Source: Metridium senile
Taxonomy: Eukaryota > Cnidaria > Anthozoa > Actiniaria > Metridiidae
Length of the DNA stretch: 64,000 bases
Assembly: GCA_949775045.1 (NCBI GenBank)
Contig: OX459101.1
Span: 12,636,347 to 12,700,346, forward strand
Direction of reading: 5' to 3'
A program made the position numbers and the translations under genes. The notes below the pieces were generated by a model, which was not told the DNA's origin, did not search any database, and saw only the letters and a program-made list of their open reading frames with translations. Each line of letters begins with the position of its first letter. Positions within the stretch are counted from its first letter, which is position 1. Shown piece by piece: positions 19,098 through 30,957 of this stretch.

Positions 19098-20419
19098 TTA
19101 GAATAAGTTATCGATATCTTTATAATCAAGTACGAATTTTGCAAAGCAATGTTGACAAGGTGAAAGGGATTTCTGTTTATCCTGCGGTATTTGTTTCCAA
19201 AAATTAAATGTACGCCACCTAACCTGCATCATCTGGGTATTTGCAGAATCTAATGACCCTCCTTTAACTAGGACCATAGGGGCATCGGCGGTAGCAAAGA
19301 ATGGCGTATTTTTGTTGAATTCCACATCCTTGACACCAAAGTTTTTGGGCACAGGTAAATGGACAGTATCGCCCTCTAACAACTGAAGTAAATCTCCCCA
19401 AGCAATCACAGAGGGATGCCAGCGGAAGTCGTTCAACACTACCACTTCAGCATCTTCAACACCAAGCCATGCAAATGTACCGGTAGCGGGGTGGTGAAGG
19501 TTTTGTAGATGTTCTTTAAAGGAGATATGATAAAGGTTTTCCCCGTGTTAGCCGGACCGTATACATAAATGTTCCTATATTTCCCGCGTCCGTCCTTAAG
19601 CGCCTTGAAAATACCACTACAAAATGCTGACACAGACAACTCGTTCTGTGACATGAGTGTAAGTGCCATTTCAAGCCACTGGCCATTACAATCAGTTACA
19701 CAGCTTGCCCCATATGCTTCATTGAGAATGTCGATGCGACTCATCTTAAGGCGTTGCATCTGCATTGGGGCTTCTACGAATTCCTTGGCCAACTCTAAGG
19801 CCTCATTCACCACTTTGGCACCTCTATTGGCAATGAATTGGGCTAGTTGTGTTTTTCCTTCATTCTTTTGAACTACAGCTAAATTAACGAGTTCTAAACG
19901 TGTTTTGATGTTTTGTTCTTGTATGATTTGAACAACGTCAAATGTCGAATAGCGTTTTGCCTTTTTCTTATCGCCTTTATTTTTCGTAGATCTTTTTCTG
20001 TTGGCTGTTATAGCTTGCTCTGTTGAGGGTGGATCTGTTAAGATGGGATGATCTGCTGACTTGGCAAATTCTTTATCCTCCTTAATGACATACTGGTGGG
20101 CGCTGTAGTATGTGTTGTGATTACAACTGAAATTGACTCTAATGTCGTGATGATTCTGTATATACTGCCTAACCCTTGACCACCTTGATCTCTTGTTCAG
20201 CTTCAATGCATGTGGTAATGTGTGAGTTCTCTGACTCGGAGGTTTCAGCATGGCTTTCTTTACAAACAACCCAATGATTCACTTCAACTTGCGCCACTTG
20301 TTGGAATGCATTTGCAATAATCATCGCAAAAGTTTCCCTTGACGACACTTTATCTAAGTCTGCACGACTATACGTAATCAAATAGACAAGTGACTGATGC
20401 CGAGTGTTTGAAGAAGCAT
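19098..20419 (-). pseudogene. Rep, unit 5, broken by several one-base deletions
   Basis: The start codon is at 20417-20419. Deletions in the second codon, near 20223, near 20210 and near 19492 break the frame into three pieces: an N-terminal fragment, a central 276-residue frame (19439-20269) with the YVIK and Walker A regions, and a C-terminal 115-residue frame (19098-19445). The clustering beside the assembly gap makes sequencing error more likely than decay. Confidence 0.75.
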
Positions 20420-20779
20420 TGTAATACTTACTTCAGGTCTGATTACATAAAATTGTAAGAATTTGGCGTCAAATTACACTTTAATTATGCAAATACTTTG
20501 TAAAGCCATAATTTATTTTGGGCTTCCTGTGTTATCAATCAATTCAAAAATAAAAAAATAGCACATATTATTATAAATTTTTATTAATTAGTTATGTAAA
20601 TCATGACGACATACAGTTTATTTAACATTCGTGGCATTTTTGGTACGATTTACTGCGGTTTTCATGACGATTTACATACAATCGATTTTAAGACATGTCT
20701 TGTACAAGTAATTCATTAGAAAGTGTGATAATATCAGGTTTCGTCAATGTATATATTATTATAAATTACGGACAATGCA

Positions 20780-20979
20780 NNNNNNNNNNNNNNNNNNNNN
20801 NNNNNNNNNNNNNNNNNNNNNNNNNNNNNNNNNNNNNNNNNNNNNNNNNNNNNNNNNNNNNNNNNNNNNNNNNNNNNNNNNNNNNNNNNNNNNNNNNNNN
20901 NNNNNNNNNNNNNNNNNNNNNNNNNNNNNNNNNNNNNNNNNNNNNNNNNNNNNNNNNNNNNNNNNNNNNNNNNNNNNNN
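20780..20979. other. Assembly gap, 200 N
   Basis: Unsequenced placeholder. It hides the transposase start region and residues 1-158 of unit 6. Confidence 0.99.
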
Positions 20980-21612
20980 ACTCATCACATAGCTTTCTAC
21001 TTGGATGGAGTATCCTTTATACATAAGTACAACCCCAAGAATGAAGCCTGTAGACCGAAATCTCGAGTTTGGAGGAAAAAGGGTGAGGGGTTATCAATAA
21101 CGGCAAGAGGAACAAAAGAGCTGGCTGGTGGACGAAGGCTTCACATTATGGTGGCCGTTGCATATGGCAAAGGCGTTGTATTATGCCAACCATATGAGAA
21201 GTTGAACGGTGAGTTCTTCGCCAACTTTATTCGGACGCATTTTAATTTAACGTTTGGAAAGGCAGGCCCGAAAGTAATGGGACAAAGACTATTTGTAATG
21301 GACAACGACCCAAGTCAAACAAGCTGTAAAGCAATGAGTGCATTAAGTGACATTGAGGCGACATTGCATCGCATCCCCAGCCGCACACAGGACCTAAATC
21401 CTCCAGAAAATGTTTTCCATATAGTTAAAAAGAGACTCGAACAAGAAGCTATAACTTTGAATTTGACGATGGAAACATTTGACAACTTTAAAGAACGGGT
21501 ATTGAAATGCTTTCAAAGTATTGACAGTGATTTAATTGATAAAACAATTGCGAGCTTACCAAAGCGCGTAGAAAACATTATCAGTCTCTGTGGAGGACGA
21601 ACAAAATACTGA
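20980..21612 (+). CDS. DD34E transposase, unit 6, 3' part only (residues 159-368 visible)
   Basis: Sequence resumes at T159, just before the first catalytic aspartate. From there to the stop the translation matches the reference, including D167, D266 and E301. The N-terminal DNA-binding half lies in the gap, so completeness cannot be judged. Confidence 0.88.
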   Translation, partial: THHIAFYLDGVSFIHKYNPKNEACRPKSRVWRKKGEGLSITARGTKELAGGRRLHIMVAVAYGKGVVLCQPYEKLNGEFFANFIRTHFNLTFGKAGPKVMGQRLFVMDNDPSQTSCKAMSALSDIEATLHRIPSRTQDLNPPENVFHIVKKRLEQEAITLNLTMETFDNFKERVLKCFQSIDSDLIDKTIASLPKRVENIISLCGGRTKY

Positions 21613-22589
21613 ATACCTATACTTAATTATTGATCATTAATTTTATCTGGAGGACGAACAAAATACTATACCGGGTGCCTATACTTATTGAACACATTCA
21701 AATGTAACCATAATCTATCATTTATTTGTCAATAGAATGTTTATTACTATCTCTAAATAAACAGTAATATTCTACAAGATTCAGGTATTTATTTAATGAT
21801 AATGATCACTAGTACAATATATTATAATATAAACCATGTTTTATAATTACAAACAATCAAGGATAATTATTATATCAAGTATCATGAACAATAGGCCGAT
21901 CAGCATATTAAGTTACAATACTCCATACTACTCCACACGACCTTATGTGTTAAACAACAATATAAATCAGTATAATTTTGATAAATTATACTTGTCTTCT
22001 ACGACAAATCAGTCATGTACACTTTCTAGAGCATGTACGTCTAATAATGTTCATGGCATGTTACGTATAATATGATAATCATCATTACTCCACTGTGATC
22101 TATATAAAAGTTGATAGTCTAATAGATTTACTTAACATTCATATGGAGTAATGTGCGTTTAAATACAATATGTCAACATTTTCTGTTGATAAGGGGACTA
22201 AACCGTAGAAGACGACTTCATAGTCTTATATAAAGCTAATTAAGATCCATATATTAAAATGAACAATCCTATTGTGTTATAATTATCAGTTAACATGATG
22301 GAGTATTGAGTGGAGTAATGTATAGCTTATTTCCTCGAATAAGCGCCGCGGCGCTTATTAAACTATTATCGTTTACACAGTCCCCTTCTTAATCAGAACT
22401 ACGAATATCCGGTGGAGATAATTTAATGGACGAGCGGTGAAATATAATTATTTTCAACTGAAAAATAACGCTTTTGATAAAAGTTTCCTTTTAATGCTGT
22501 TATAGAGTAACATTATTGCGTTAAAATGCGGTCATTATACGAGAGTGGCGCTCATTCCAAAGCAGTGCTTATTCGAGTAAATACGGTGT

Positions 22590-23917
22590 TTAGAATAAGT
22601 TATCGATATCTTTATAATCAAGTACGAATTTTGCAAAGCAATGTTGACAAGGTGAAAGGGATTTCTGTTTATCCTGCGGTATTTGTTTCCAAAAATTAAA
22701 TGTACGCCACCTAACCTGCATCATCTGGGTATTTGCAGAATCTAATGACCCTCCTTTAACTAGGACCATAGGGCATCGGCGGTAGCAAAGAATGGCGTAT
22801 TTTTGTTGAATTCCACATCCTTGACACCAAAGTTTTTGGGCACAGGTAAATGGACAGTATCGCCCTCTAACAACTGAAGTAAATCTCCCCAAGCAATCAC
22901 AGAGGGATGCCAGCGGAAGTCGTTCAACACTACCACTTCAGCATCTTCAACACCAAGCCATGCAAATGTACCGGTAGCGGGGTTGGTGAAGGTTTTGTAG
23001 ATGTTCTTTAAAGGAGATATGATAAAGGTTTTCCCCGTGTTAGCCGGACCGTATACATAAATGTTCCTATATTTCCCGCGTCCGTCCTTAAGCGCCTTGA
23101 AAATACCACTACAAAATGCTGACACAGACAACTCGTTCTGTGACATGAGTGTAAGTGCCATTTCAAGCCACTGGCCATTACAATCAGTTACACAGCTTGC
23201 CCCATATGCTTCATTGAGAATGTCGATGCGACTCATCTTAAGGCGTTGCATCTTGGCATATGGGGCTTCTACGAATTCCTTGGCCAACTCTAAGGCCTCA
23301 TTCACCACTTTGGCACCTCTATTGGCAATGAATTGGGCTAGTTGTGTTTTTCCTTCATTCTTTTGAACTACAGCTAAATTAACGAGTTCTAAACGTGTTT
23401 TGATGTTTTGTTCTTGTATGATTTGAACAACGTCAAATGTCGAATAGCGTTTTGCCTTTTTCTTATCGCCTTTATTTTTCGTAGATCTTTTTCTGTTGGC
23501 TGTTATAGCTTGCTCTGTTGAGGGTGGATCTGTTAAGATGGGATGATCTGCTGACTTGGCAAATTCTTTATCCTCCTTAATGACATACTGGTGGGCGCTG
23601 TAGTATGTGTTGTGATTACAACTGAAATTGACTCTAATGTCGTGATGATTCTGTATATACTGCCTAACCCTTGACCACCTTGATCTCTTGTTCAGCTTCA
23701 ATGCCATGTGGTAATGTGTTGAGTTCTCTGACTCGGAGGTTTCAGCATGGCTTTCTTTACAAACAACCCAATGATTCACTTCAACTTGCGCCACTTGTTG
23801 GAATGCATTTGCAATAATCATCGCAAAAGTTTCCCTTGACGACACTTTATCTAAGTCTGCACGACTATACGTAATCAAATAGACAAGTGACTGATGCCGA
23901 GTGTTTGAAGAAGCCAT
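22590..23917 (-). pseudogene. Rep, unit 6, frameshifted near its C terminus
   Basis: The frame runs from the normal start through the HUH motifs, Walker A, Walker B and most of motif C. It shifts where one G is missing at about 22772, giving a 385-residue product that loses the C-terminal 60 or so residues. A 3-bp insertion with local changes at about 23251-23263 alters two or three residues near position 220. Proximity to the gap favours consensus error. Confidence 0.75.
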
Positions 23918-24194
23918 TGTAATACTTACTTCAGGTCTGATTACATAAAATTGTAAGAATTTGGCGTCAAATTACACTTTAATTATGCAAATACTTTGTA
24001 AAGCCATAATTTATTTTGGGCTTCCTGTGTTATCAATCAATTCAAAAATAAAAAAATAGCCACATATTATTATAAATTTTTATTAATTAGTTATGTAAAT
24101 CATGACGACATACAGTTTATTTAACATTCGTGGCATTTTTGGTACGATTTACTGCGGTTTTCATGACGATTTTCATACAATCGATTTTAAGACA

Positions 24195-24444
24195 ATCATG
24201 GACATAAATATTGGGACACAGCAGGTTATTAGTGGTTTTTCACATATAATTGTTCATTTTTCATCATATCCTCCCCCTCCCCCCCTATCTCAATGTTGAT
24301 TTGACCAAGGAATGCCTACCAATGACCCATGTAACTCATGAACGGTCAACATTGAATGGAGGGGGGAGGGGAGGGCTAAAAATGATGAAGGGTAACGTTT
24401 TTATTCGAATTGTTAATGTTGTCCCAAACAATATTGTCCGTGAT
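24195..24444 (+). repeat. Terminal palindrome, copy 4
   Basis: Same 250 bp and orientation as copy 1, between units 6 and 7. Confidence 0.85.
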
Positions 24445-24690
24445 TGTCTTGTACAAGTAATTCATTAGAAAGTGTGATAATATCAGGTTTCGTCAATGTA
24501 TATATTATTATAAATTACGGACAATGCAAGATAATGAATCATTTCAGTATACATGTTATTTTGTACATTTTTTGTGGTTGATTGGGTTAATTTTGTGTTT
24601 TTCATATGCTCGCGGACTGACGGGATTCCTGTGTAAACGTAATTATTATGTCATAGACTGCAAAATTTCATTTTTCTTGCACAATCAGAC

Positions 24691-25797
24691 ATGGTGGCAA
24701 AACTTAAGCCAACAAAAGTAGCGTATGCTATTCTGTTACGCGAGAAAGAACGTTATTCATTCCGTATTATCGCAAAAAAGTGTAACATTTCCAAATCGTC
24801 GGCACATCGAATATGGAAGTATCGTCAAAACTACCTTCGAAGTGAATGTAAAGAAAAGGCAATTGTGCATAGAAATAAGGGACGGAAACCTCGAATCAAT
24901 GAAAGAGACAAGAGAGAAATGCTGAGAACACTCACAAGAATGAGAAAGAAAGATGTTAATCTAACCGTCATGTCGTTAGTTAGAGAGGCGGGAATAGATC
25001 CGACATTGGTGCATCGAAGGACATTTACAAGATACCTTAACAAATGGGGGTTTCACTTCCTTCAATCTCGAAAAAAGGGACTGTTAAGTGACAAGGACAA
25101 GGAATTGCGCTTAAAGTATGCAAAGAAGATGCGGAGTTTATTGAAGGACAATCCTACGTTTTACACTCATCACATAGCTTTCTACTTGGATGGAGTATCC
25201 TTTATACATAAGTACAACCCCAAGAATGAAGCCTGTAGACCGAAATCTCGAGTTTGGAGGAAAAAGGGTGAGGGGTTATCAATAACGGCAAGAGGAACAA
25301 AAGAGCTGGCTGGTGGACGAAGGCTTCACATTATGGTGGCCGTTGCATATGGCAAAGGCGTTGTATTATGCCAACCATATGAGAAGTTGAACGGTGAGTT
25401 CTTCGCCAACTTTATTCGGACGCATTTTAATTTAACGTTTGGAAAGGCAGGCCCGAAAGTAATGGGACAAAGACTATTTGTAATGGACAACGACCCAAGT
25501 CAAACAAGCTGTAAAGCAATGAGTGCATTAAGTGACATTGAGGCGACATTGCATCGCATCCCCAGCCGCACACAGGACCTAAATCCTCCAGAAAATGTTT
25601 TCCATATAGTTAAAAAGAGACTCGAACAAGAAGCTATAACTTTGAATTTGACGATGGAAACATTTGACAACTTTAAAGAACGGGTATTGAAATGCTTTCA
25701 AAGTATTGACAGTGATTTAATTGATAAAACAATTGCGAGCTTACCAAAGCGCGTAGAAAACATTATCAGTCTCTGTGGAGGACGAACAAAATACTGA
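24691..25797 (+). CDS. DD34E transposase, unit 7
   Basis: Full-length, 368 residues, identical in translation to the reference copy, with the full palindrome upstream. Confidence 0.93.
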   Translation: MVAKLKPTKVAYAILLREKERYSFRIIAKKCNISKSSAHRIWKYRQNYLRSECKEKAIVHRNKGRKPRINERDKREMLRTLTRMRKKDVNLTVMSLVREAGIDPTLVHRRTFTRYLNKWGFHFLQSRKKGLLSDKDKELRLKYAKKMRSLLKDNPTFYTHHIAFYLDGVSFIHKYNPKNEACRPKSRVWRKKGEGLSITARGTKELAGGRRLHIMVAVAYGKGVVLCQPYEKLNGEFFANFIRTHFNLTFGKAGPKVMGQRLFVMDNDPSQTSCKAMSALSDIEATLHRIPSRTQDLNPPENVFHIVKKRLEQEAITLNLTMETFDNFKERVLKCFQSIDSDLIDKTIASLPKRVENIISLCGGRTKY

Positions 25798-26774
25798 ATA
25801 CCTATACTTAATTATTGATCATTAATTTTATCTGGAGGACGAACAAAATACTATACCGGGTGCCTATACTTATTGAACACATTCAAATGTAACCATAATC
25901 TATCATTTATTTGTCAATAGAATGTTTATTACTATCTCTAAATAAACAGTAATATTCTACAAGATTCAGGTATTTATTTAATGATAATGATCACTAGTAC
26001 AATATATTATAATATAAACCATGTTTTATAATTACAAACAATCAAGGATAATTATTATATCAAGTATCATGAACAATAGGCCGATCAGCATATTAAGTTA
26101 CAATACTCCATACTACTCCACACGACCTTATGTGTTAAACAACAATATAAATCAGTATAATTTTGATAAATTATACTTGTCTTCTACGACAAATCAGTCA
26201 TGTACACTTTCTAGAGCATGTACGTCTAATAATGTTCATGGCATGTTACGTATAATATGATAATCATCATTACTCCACTGTGATCTATATAAAAGTTGAT
26301 AGTCTAATAGATTTACTTAACATTCATATGGAGTAATGTGCGTTTAAATACAATATGTCAACATTTTCTGTTGATAAGGGGACTAAACCGTAGAAGACGA
26401 CTTCATAGTCTTATATAAAGCTAATTAAGATCCATATATTAAAATGAACAATCCTATTGTGTTATAATTATCAGTTAACATGATGGAGTATTGAGTGGAG
26501 TAATGTATAGCTTATTTCCTCGAATAAGCGCCGCGGCGCTTATTAAACTATTATCGTTTACACAGTCCCCTTCTTAATCAGAACTACGAATATCCGGTGG
26601 AGATAATTTAATGGACGAGCGGTGAAATATAATTATTTTCAACTGAAAAATAACGCTTTTGATAAAAGTTTCCTTTTAATGCTGTTATAGAGTAACATTA
26701 TTGCGTTAAAATGCGGTCATTATACGAGAGTGGCGCTCATTCCAAAGCAGTGCTTATTCGAGTAAATACGGTGT

Positions 26775-28100
26775 TTAGAATAAGTTATCGATATCTTTAT
26801 AATCAAGTACGAATTTTGCAAAGCAATGTTGACAAGGTGAAAGGGATTTCTGTTTATCCTGCGGTATTTGTTTCCAAAAATTAAATGTACGCCACCTAAC
26901 CTGCATCATCTGGGTATTTGCAGAATCTAATGACCCTCCTTTAACTAGGACCATAGGGGCATCGGCGGTAGCAAAGAATGGCGTATTTTTGTTGAATTCC
27001 ACATCCTTGACACCAAAGTTTTTGGGCACAGGTAAATGGACAGTATCGCCCTCTAACAACTGAAGTAAATCTCCCCAAGCAATCACAGAGGGATGCCAGC
27101 GGAAGTCGTTCAACACTACCACTTCAGCATCTTCAACACCAAGCCATGCAAATGTACCGGTAGCGGGGTTGGTGAAGGTTTTGTAGATGTTCTTTAAAGG
27201 AGATATGATAAAGGTTTTCCCCGTGTTAGCCGGACCGTATACATAAATGTTCCTATATTTCCCGCGTCCGTCCTTAAGCGCCTTGAAAATACCACTACAA
27301 AATGCTGACACAGACAACTCGTTCTGTGACATGAGTGTAAGTGCCATTTCAAGCCACTGGCCATTACAATCAGTTACACAGCTTGCCCCATATGCTTCAT
27401 TGAGAATGTCGATGCGACTCATCTTAAGGCGTTGCATCTGCATTGGGGCTTCTACGAATTCCTTGGCCAACTCTAAGGCCTCATTCACCACTTTGGCACC
27501 TCTATTGGCAATGAATTGGGCTAGTTGTGTTTTTCCTTCATTCTTTTGAACTACAGCTAAATTAACGAGTTCTAAACGTGTTTTGATGTTTTGTTCTTGT
27601 ATGATTTGAACAACGTCAAATGTCGAATAGCGTTTTGCCTTTTTCTTATCGCCTTTATTTTTCGTAGATCTTTTTCTGTTGGCTGTTATAGCTTGCTCTG
27701 TTGAGGGTGGATCTGTTAAGATGGGATGATCTGCTGACTTGGCAAATTCTTTATCCTCCTTAATGACATACTGGTGGGCGCTGTAGTATGTGTTGTGATT
27801 ACAACTGAAATTGACTCTAATGTCGTGATGATTCTGTATATACTGCCTAACCCTTGACCACCTTGATCTCTTGTTCAGCTTCAATGCCATGTGGTAATGT
27901 GTTGAGTTCTCTGACTCGGAGGTTTCAGCATGGCTTTCTTTACAAACAACCCAATGATTCACTTCAACTTGCGCCACTTGTTGGAATGCATTTGCAATAA
28001 TCATCGCAAAAGTTTCCCTTGACGACACTTTATCTAAGTCTGCACGACTATACGTAATCAAATAGACAAGTGACTGATGCCGAGTGTTTGAAGAAGCCAT
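26775..28100 (-). CDS. Rep (HUH-SF3), unit 7
   Basis: Full-length, 441 residues, identical in translation to unit 1. The open frame resumes here after the three broken copies in units 4-6. Confidence 0.9.
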   Translation of the reverse strand: MASSNTRHQSLVYLITYSRADLDKVSSRETFAMIIANAFQQVAQVEVNHWVVCKESHAETSESENSTHYHMALKLNKRSRWSRVRQYIQNHHDIRVNFSCNHNTYYSAHQYVIKEDKEFAKSADHPILTDPPSTEQAITANRKRSTKNKGDKKKAKRYSTFDVVQIIQEQNIKTRLELVNLAVVQKNEGKTQLAQFIANRGAKVVNEALELAKEFVEAPMQMQRLKMSRIDILNEAYGASCVTDCNGQWLEMALTLMSQNELSVSAFCSGIFKALKDGRGKYRNIYVYGPANTGKTFIISPLKNIYKTFTNPATGTFAWLGVEDAEVVVLNDFRWHPSVIAWGDLLQLLEGDTVHLPVPKNFGVKDVEFNKNTPFFATADAPMVLVKGGSLDSANTQMMQVRWRTFNFWKQIPQDKQKSLSPCQHCFAKFVLDYKDIDNLF

Positions 28101-28377
28101 TGTAATACTTACTTCAGGTCTGATTACATAAAATTGTAAGAATTTGGCGTCAAATTACACTTTAATTATGCAAATACTTTGTAAAGCCATAATTTATTTT
28201 GGGCTTCCTGTGTTATCAATCAATTCAAAAATAAAAAAATAGCCACATATTATTATAAATTTTTATTAATTAGTTATGTAAATCATGACGACATACAGTT
28301 TATTTAACATTCGTGGCATTTTTGGTACGATTTACTGCGGTTTTCATGACGATTTTCATACAATCGATTTTAAGACA

Positions 28378-28627
28378 ATCATGGACATAAATATTGGGAC
28401 ACAGCAGGTTATTAGTGGTTTTTCACATATAATTGTTCATTTTTCATCATATCCTCCCCCTCCCCCCCTATCTCAATGTTGATTTGACCAAGGAATGCCT
28501 ACCAATGACCCATGTAACTCATGAACGGTCAACATTGAATGGAGGGGGGAGGGGAGGGCTAAAAATGATGAAGGGTAACGTTTTTATTCGAATTGTTAAT
28601 GTTGTCCCAAACAATATTGTCCGTGAT
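28378..28627 (+). repeat. Terminal palindrome, copy 5
   Basis: Same 250 bp and orientation as copy 1, between units 7 and 8. Confidence 0.85.
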
Positions 28628-28873
28628 TGTCTTGTACAAGTAATTCATTAGAAAGTGTGATAATATCAGGTTTCGTCAATGTATATATTATTATAAATTA
28701 CGGACAATGCAAGATAATGAATCATTTCAGTATACATGTTATTTTGTACATTTTTTGTGGTTGATTGGGTTAATTTTGTGTTTTTCATATGCTCGCGGAC
28801 TGACGGGATTCCTGTGTAAACGTAATTATTATGTCATAGACTGCAAAATTTCATTTTTCTTGCACAATCAGAC

Positions 28874-29980
28874 ATGGTGGCAAAACTTAAGCCAACAAAA
28901 GTAGCGTATGCTATTCTGTTACGCGAGAAAGAACGTTATTCATTCCGTATTATCGCAAAAAAGTGTAACATTTCCAAATCGTCGGCACATCGAATATGGA
29001 AGTATCGTCAAAACTACCTTCGAAGTGAATGTAAAGAAAAGGCAATTGTGCATAGAAATAAGGGACGGAAACCTCGAATCAATGAAAGAGACAAGAGAGA
29101 AATGCTGAGAACACTCACAAGAATGAGAAAGAAAGATGTTAATCTAACCGTCATGTCGTTAGTTAGAGAGGCGGGAATAGATCCGACATTGGTGCATCGA
29201 AGGACATTTACAAGATACCTTAACAAATGGGGGTTTCACTTCCTTCAATCTCGAAAAAAGGGACTGTTAAGTGACAAGGACAAGGAATTGCGCTTAAAGT
29301 ATGCAAAGAAGATGCGGAGTTTATTGAAGGACAATCCTACGTTTTACACTCATCACATAGCTTTCTACTTGGATGGAGTATCCTTTATACATAAGTACAA
29401 CCCCAAGAATGAAGCCTGTAGACCGAAATCTCGAGTTTGGAGGAAAAAGGGTGAGGGGTTATCAATAACGGCAAGAGGAACAAAAGAGCTGGCTGGTGGA
29501 CGAAGGCTTCACATTATGGTGGCCGTTGCATATGGCAAAGGCGTTGTATTATGCCAACCATATGAGAAGTTGAACGGTGAGTTCTTCGCCAACTTTATTC
29601 GGACGCATTTTAATTTAACGTTTGGAAAGGCAGGCCCGAAAGTAATGGGACAAAGACTATTTGTAATGGACAACGACCCAAGTCAAACAAGCTGTAAAGC
29701 AATGAGTGCATTAAGTGACATTGAGGCGACATTGCATCGCATCCCCAGCCGCACACAGGACCTAAATCCTCCAGAAAATGTTTTCCATATAGTTAAAAAG
29801 AGACTCGAACAAGAAGCTATAACTTTGAATTTGACGATGGAAACATTTGACAACTTTAAAGAACGGGTATTGAAATGCTTTCAAAGTATTGACAGTGATT
29901 TAATTGATAAAACAATTGCGAGCTTACCAAAGCGCGTAGAAAACATTATCAGTCTCTGTGGAGGACGAACAAAATACTGA
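28874..29980 (+). CDS. DD34E transposase, unit 8
   Basis: Full-length and identical in translation to the reference copy, in standard context. Confidence 0.93.
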   Translation: MVAKLKPTKVAYAILLREKERYSFRIIAKKCNISKSSAHRIWKYRQNYLRSECKEKAIVHRNKGRKPRINERDKREMLRTLTRMRKKDVNLTVMSLVREAGIDPTLVHRRTFTRYLNKWGFHFLQSRKKGLLSDKDKELRLKYAKKMRSLLKDNPTFYTHHIAFYLDGVSFIHKYNPKNEACRPKSRVWRKKGEGLSITARGTKELAGGRRLHIMVAVAYGKGVVLCQPYEKLNGEFFANFIRTHFNLTFGKAGPKVMGQRLFVMDNDPSQTSCKAMSALSDIEATLHRIPSRTQDLNPPENVFHIVKKRLEQEAITLNLTMETFDNFKERVLKCFQSIDSDLIDKTIASLPKRVENIISLCGGRTKY

Positions 29981-30957
29981 ATACCTATACTTAATTATTG
30001 ATCATTAATTTTATCTGGAGGACGAACAAAATACTATACCGGGTGCCTATACTTATTGAACACATTCAAATGTAACCATAATCTATCATTTATTTGTCAA
30101 TAGAATGTTTATTACTATCTCTAAATAAACAGTAATATTCTACAAGATTCAGGTATTTATTTAATGATAATGATCACTAGTACAATATATTATAATATAA
30201 ACCATGTTTTATAATTACAAACAATCAAGGATAATTATTATATCAAGTATCATGAACAATAGGCCGATCAGCATATTAAGTTACAATACTCCATACTACT
30301 CCACACGACCTTATGTGTTAAACAACAATATAAATCAGTATAATTTTGATAAATTATACTTGTCTTCTACGACAAATCAGTCATGTACACTTTCTAGAGC
30401 ATGTACGTCTAATAATGTTCATGGCATGTTACGTATAATATGATAATCATCATTACTCCACTGTGATCTATATAAAAGTTGATAGTCTAATAGATTTACT
30501 TAACATTCATATGGAGTAATGTGCGTTTAAATACAATATGTCAACATTTTCTGTTGATAAGGGGACTAAACCGTAGAAGACGACTTCATAGTCTTATATA
30601 AAGCTAATTAAGATCCATATATTAAAATGAACAATCCTATTGTGTTATAATTATCAGTTAACATGATGGAGTATTGAGTGGAGTAATGTATAGCTTATTT
30701 CCTCGAATAAGCGCCGCGGCGCTTATTAAACTATTATCGTTTACACAGTCCCCTTCTTAATCAGAACTACGAATATCCGGTGGAGATAATTTAATGGACG
30801 AGCGGTGAAATATAATTATTTTCAACTGAAAAATAACGCTTTTGATAAAAGTTTCCTTTTAATGCTGTTATAGAGTAACATTATTGCGTTAAAATGCGGT
30901 CATTATACGAGAGTGGCGCTCATTCCAAAGCAGTGCTTATTCGAGTAAATACGGTGT

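Larger units (their letters stand above)
16768..20695 (+). mobile_element. Array unit 5, 3928 bp with five single-base deletions
   Basis: Relative to the other units it lacks one base at about 19492, 20210, 20223, 20416 and 20563, and carries a substitution near 20673. All lie within 1.3 kb to the left of the N gap, several in base runs, which suggests low-quality consensus. The right end joins unit 6 cleanly without a palindrome (AAGACA|TGTCTT). The heptamer and GC-palindrome region is 18427-18895. Confidence 0.85.
20696..24194 (+). mobile_element. Array unit 6, interrupted by a 200-N assembly gap
   Basis: Ns fill 20780-20979. Aligning the flanks to unit 1 shows that 636 bp would be missing if the unit is normal, so the 200 Ns are a placeholder and not a measured length. 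To the right of the gap one base is lost at about 22772, and a 3-bp insertion with local changes sits at about 23251-23263. The heptamer and GC-palindrome region is 21919-22387. Confidence 0.85.
24445..28377 (+). mobile_element. Array unit 7, 3933 bp
   Basis: Complete, with palindromes on both sides and no difference noticed. The heptamer and GC-palindrome region is 26104-26572. Confidence 0.9.
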
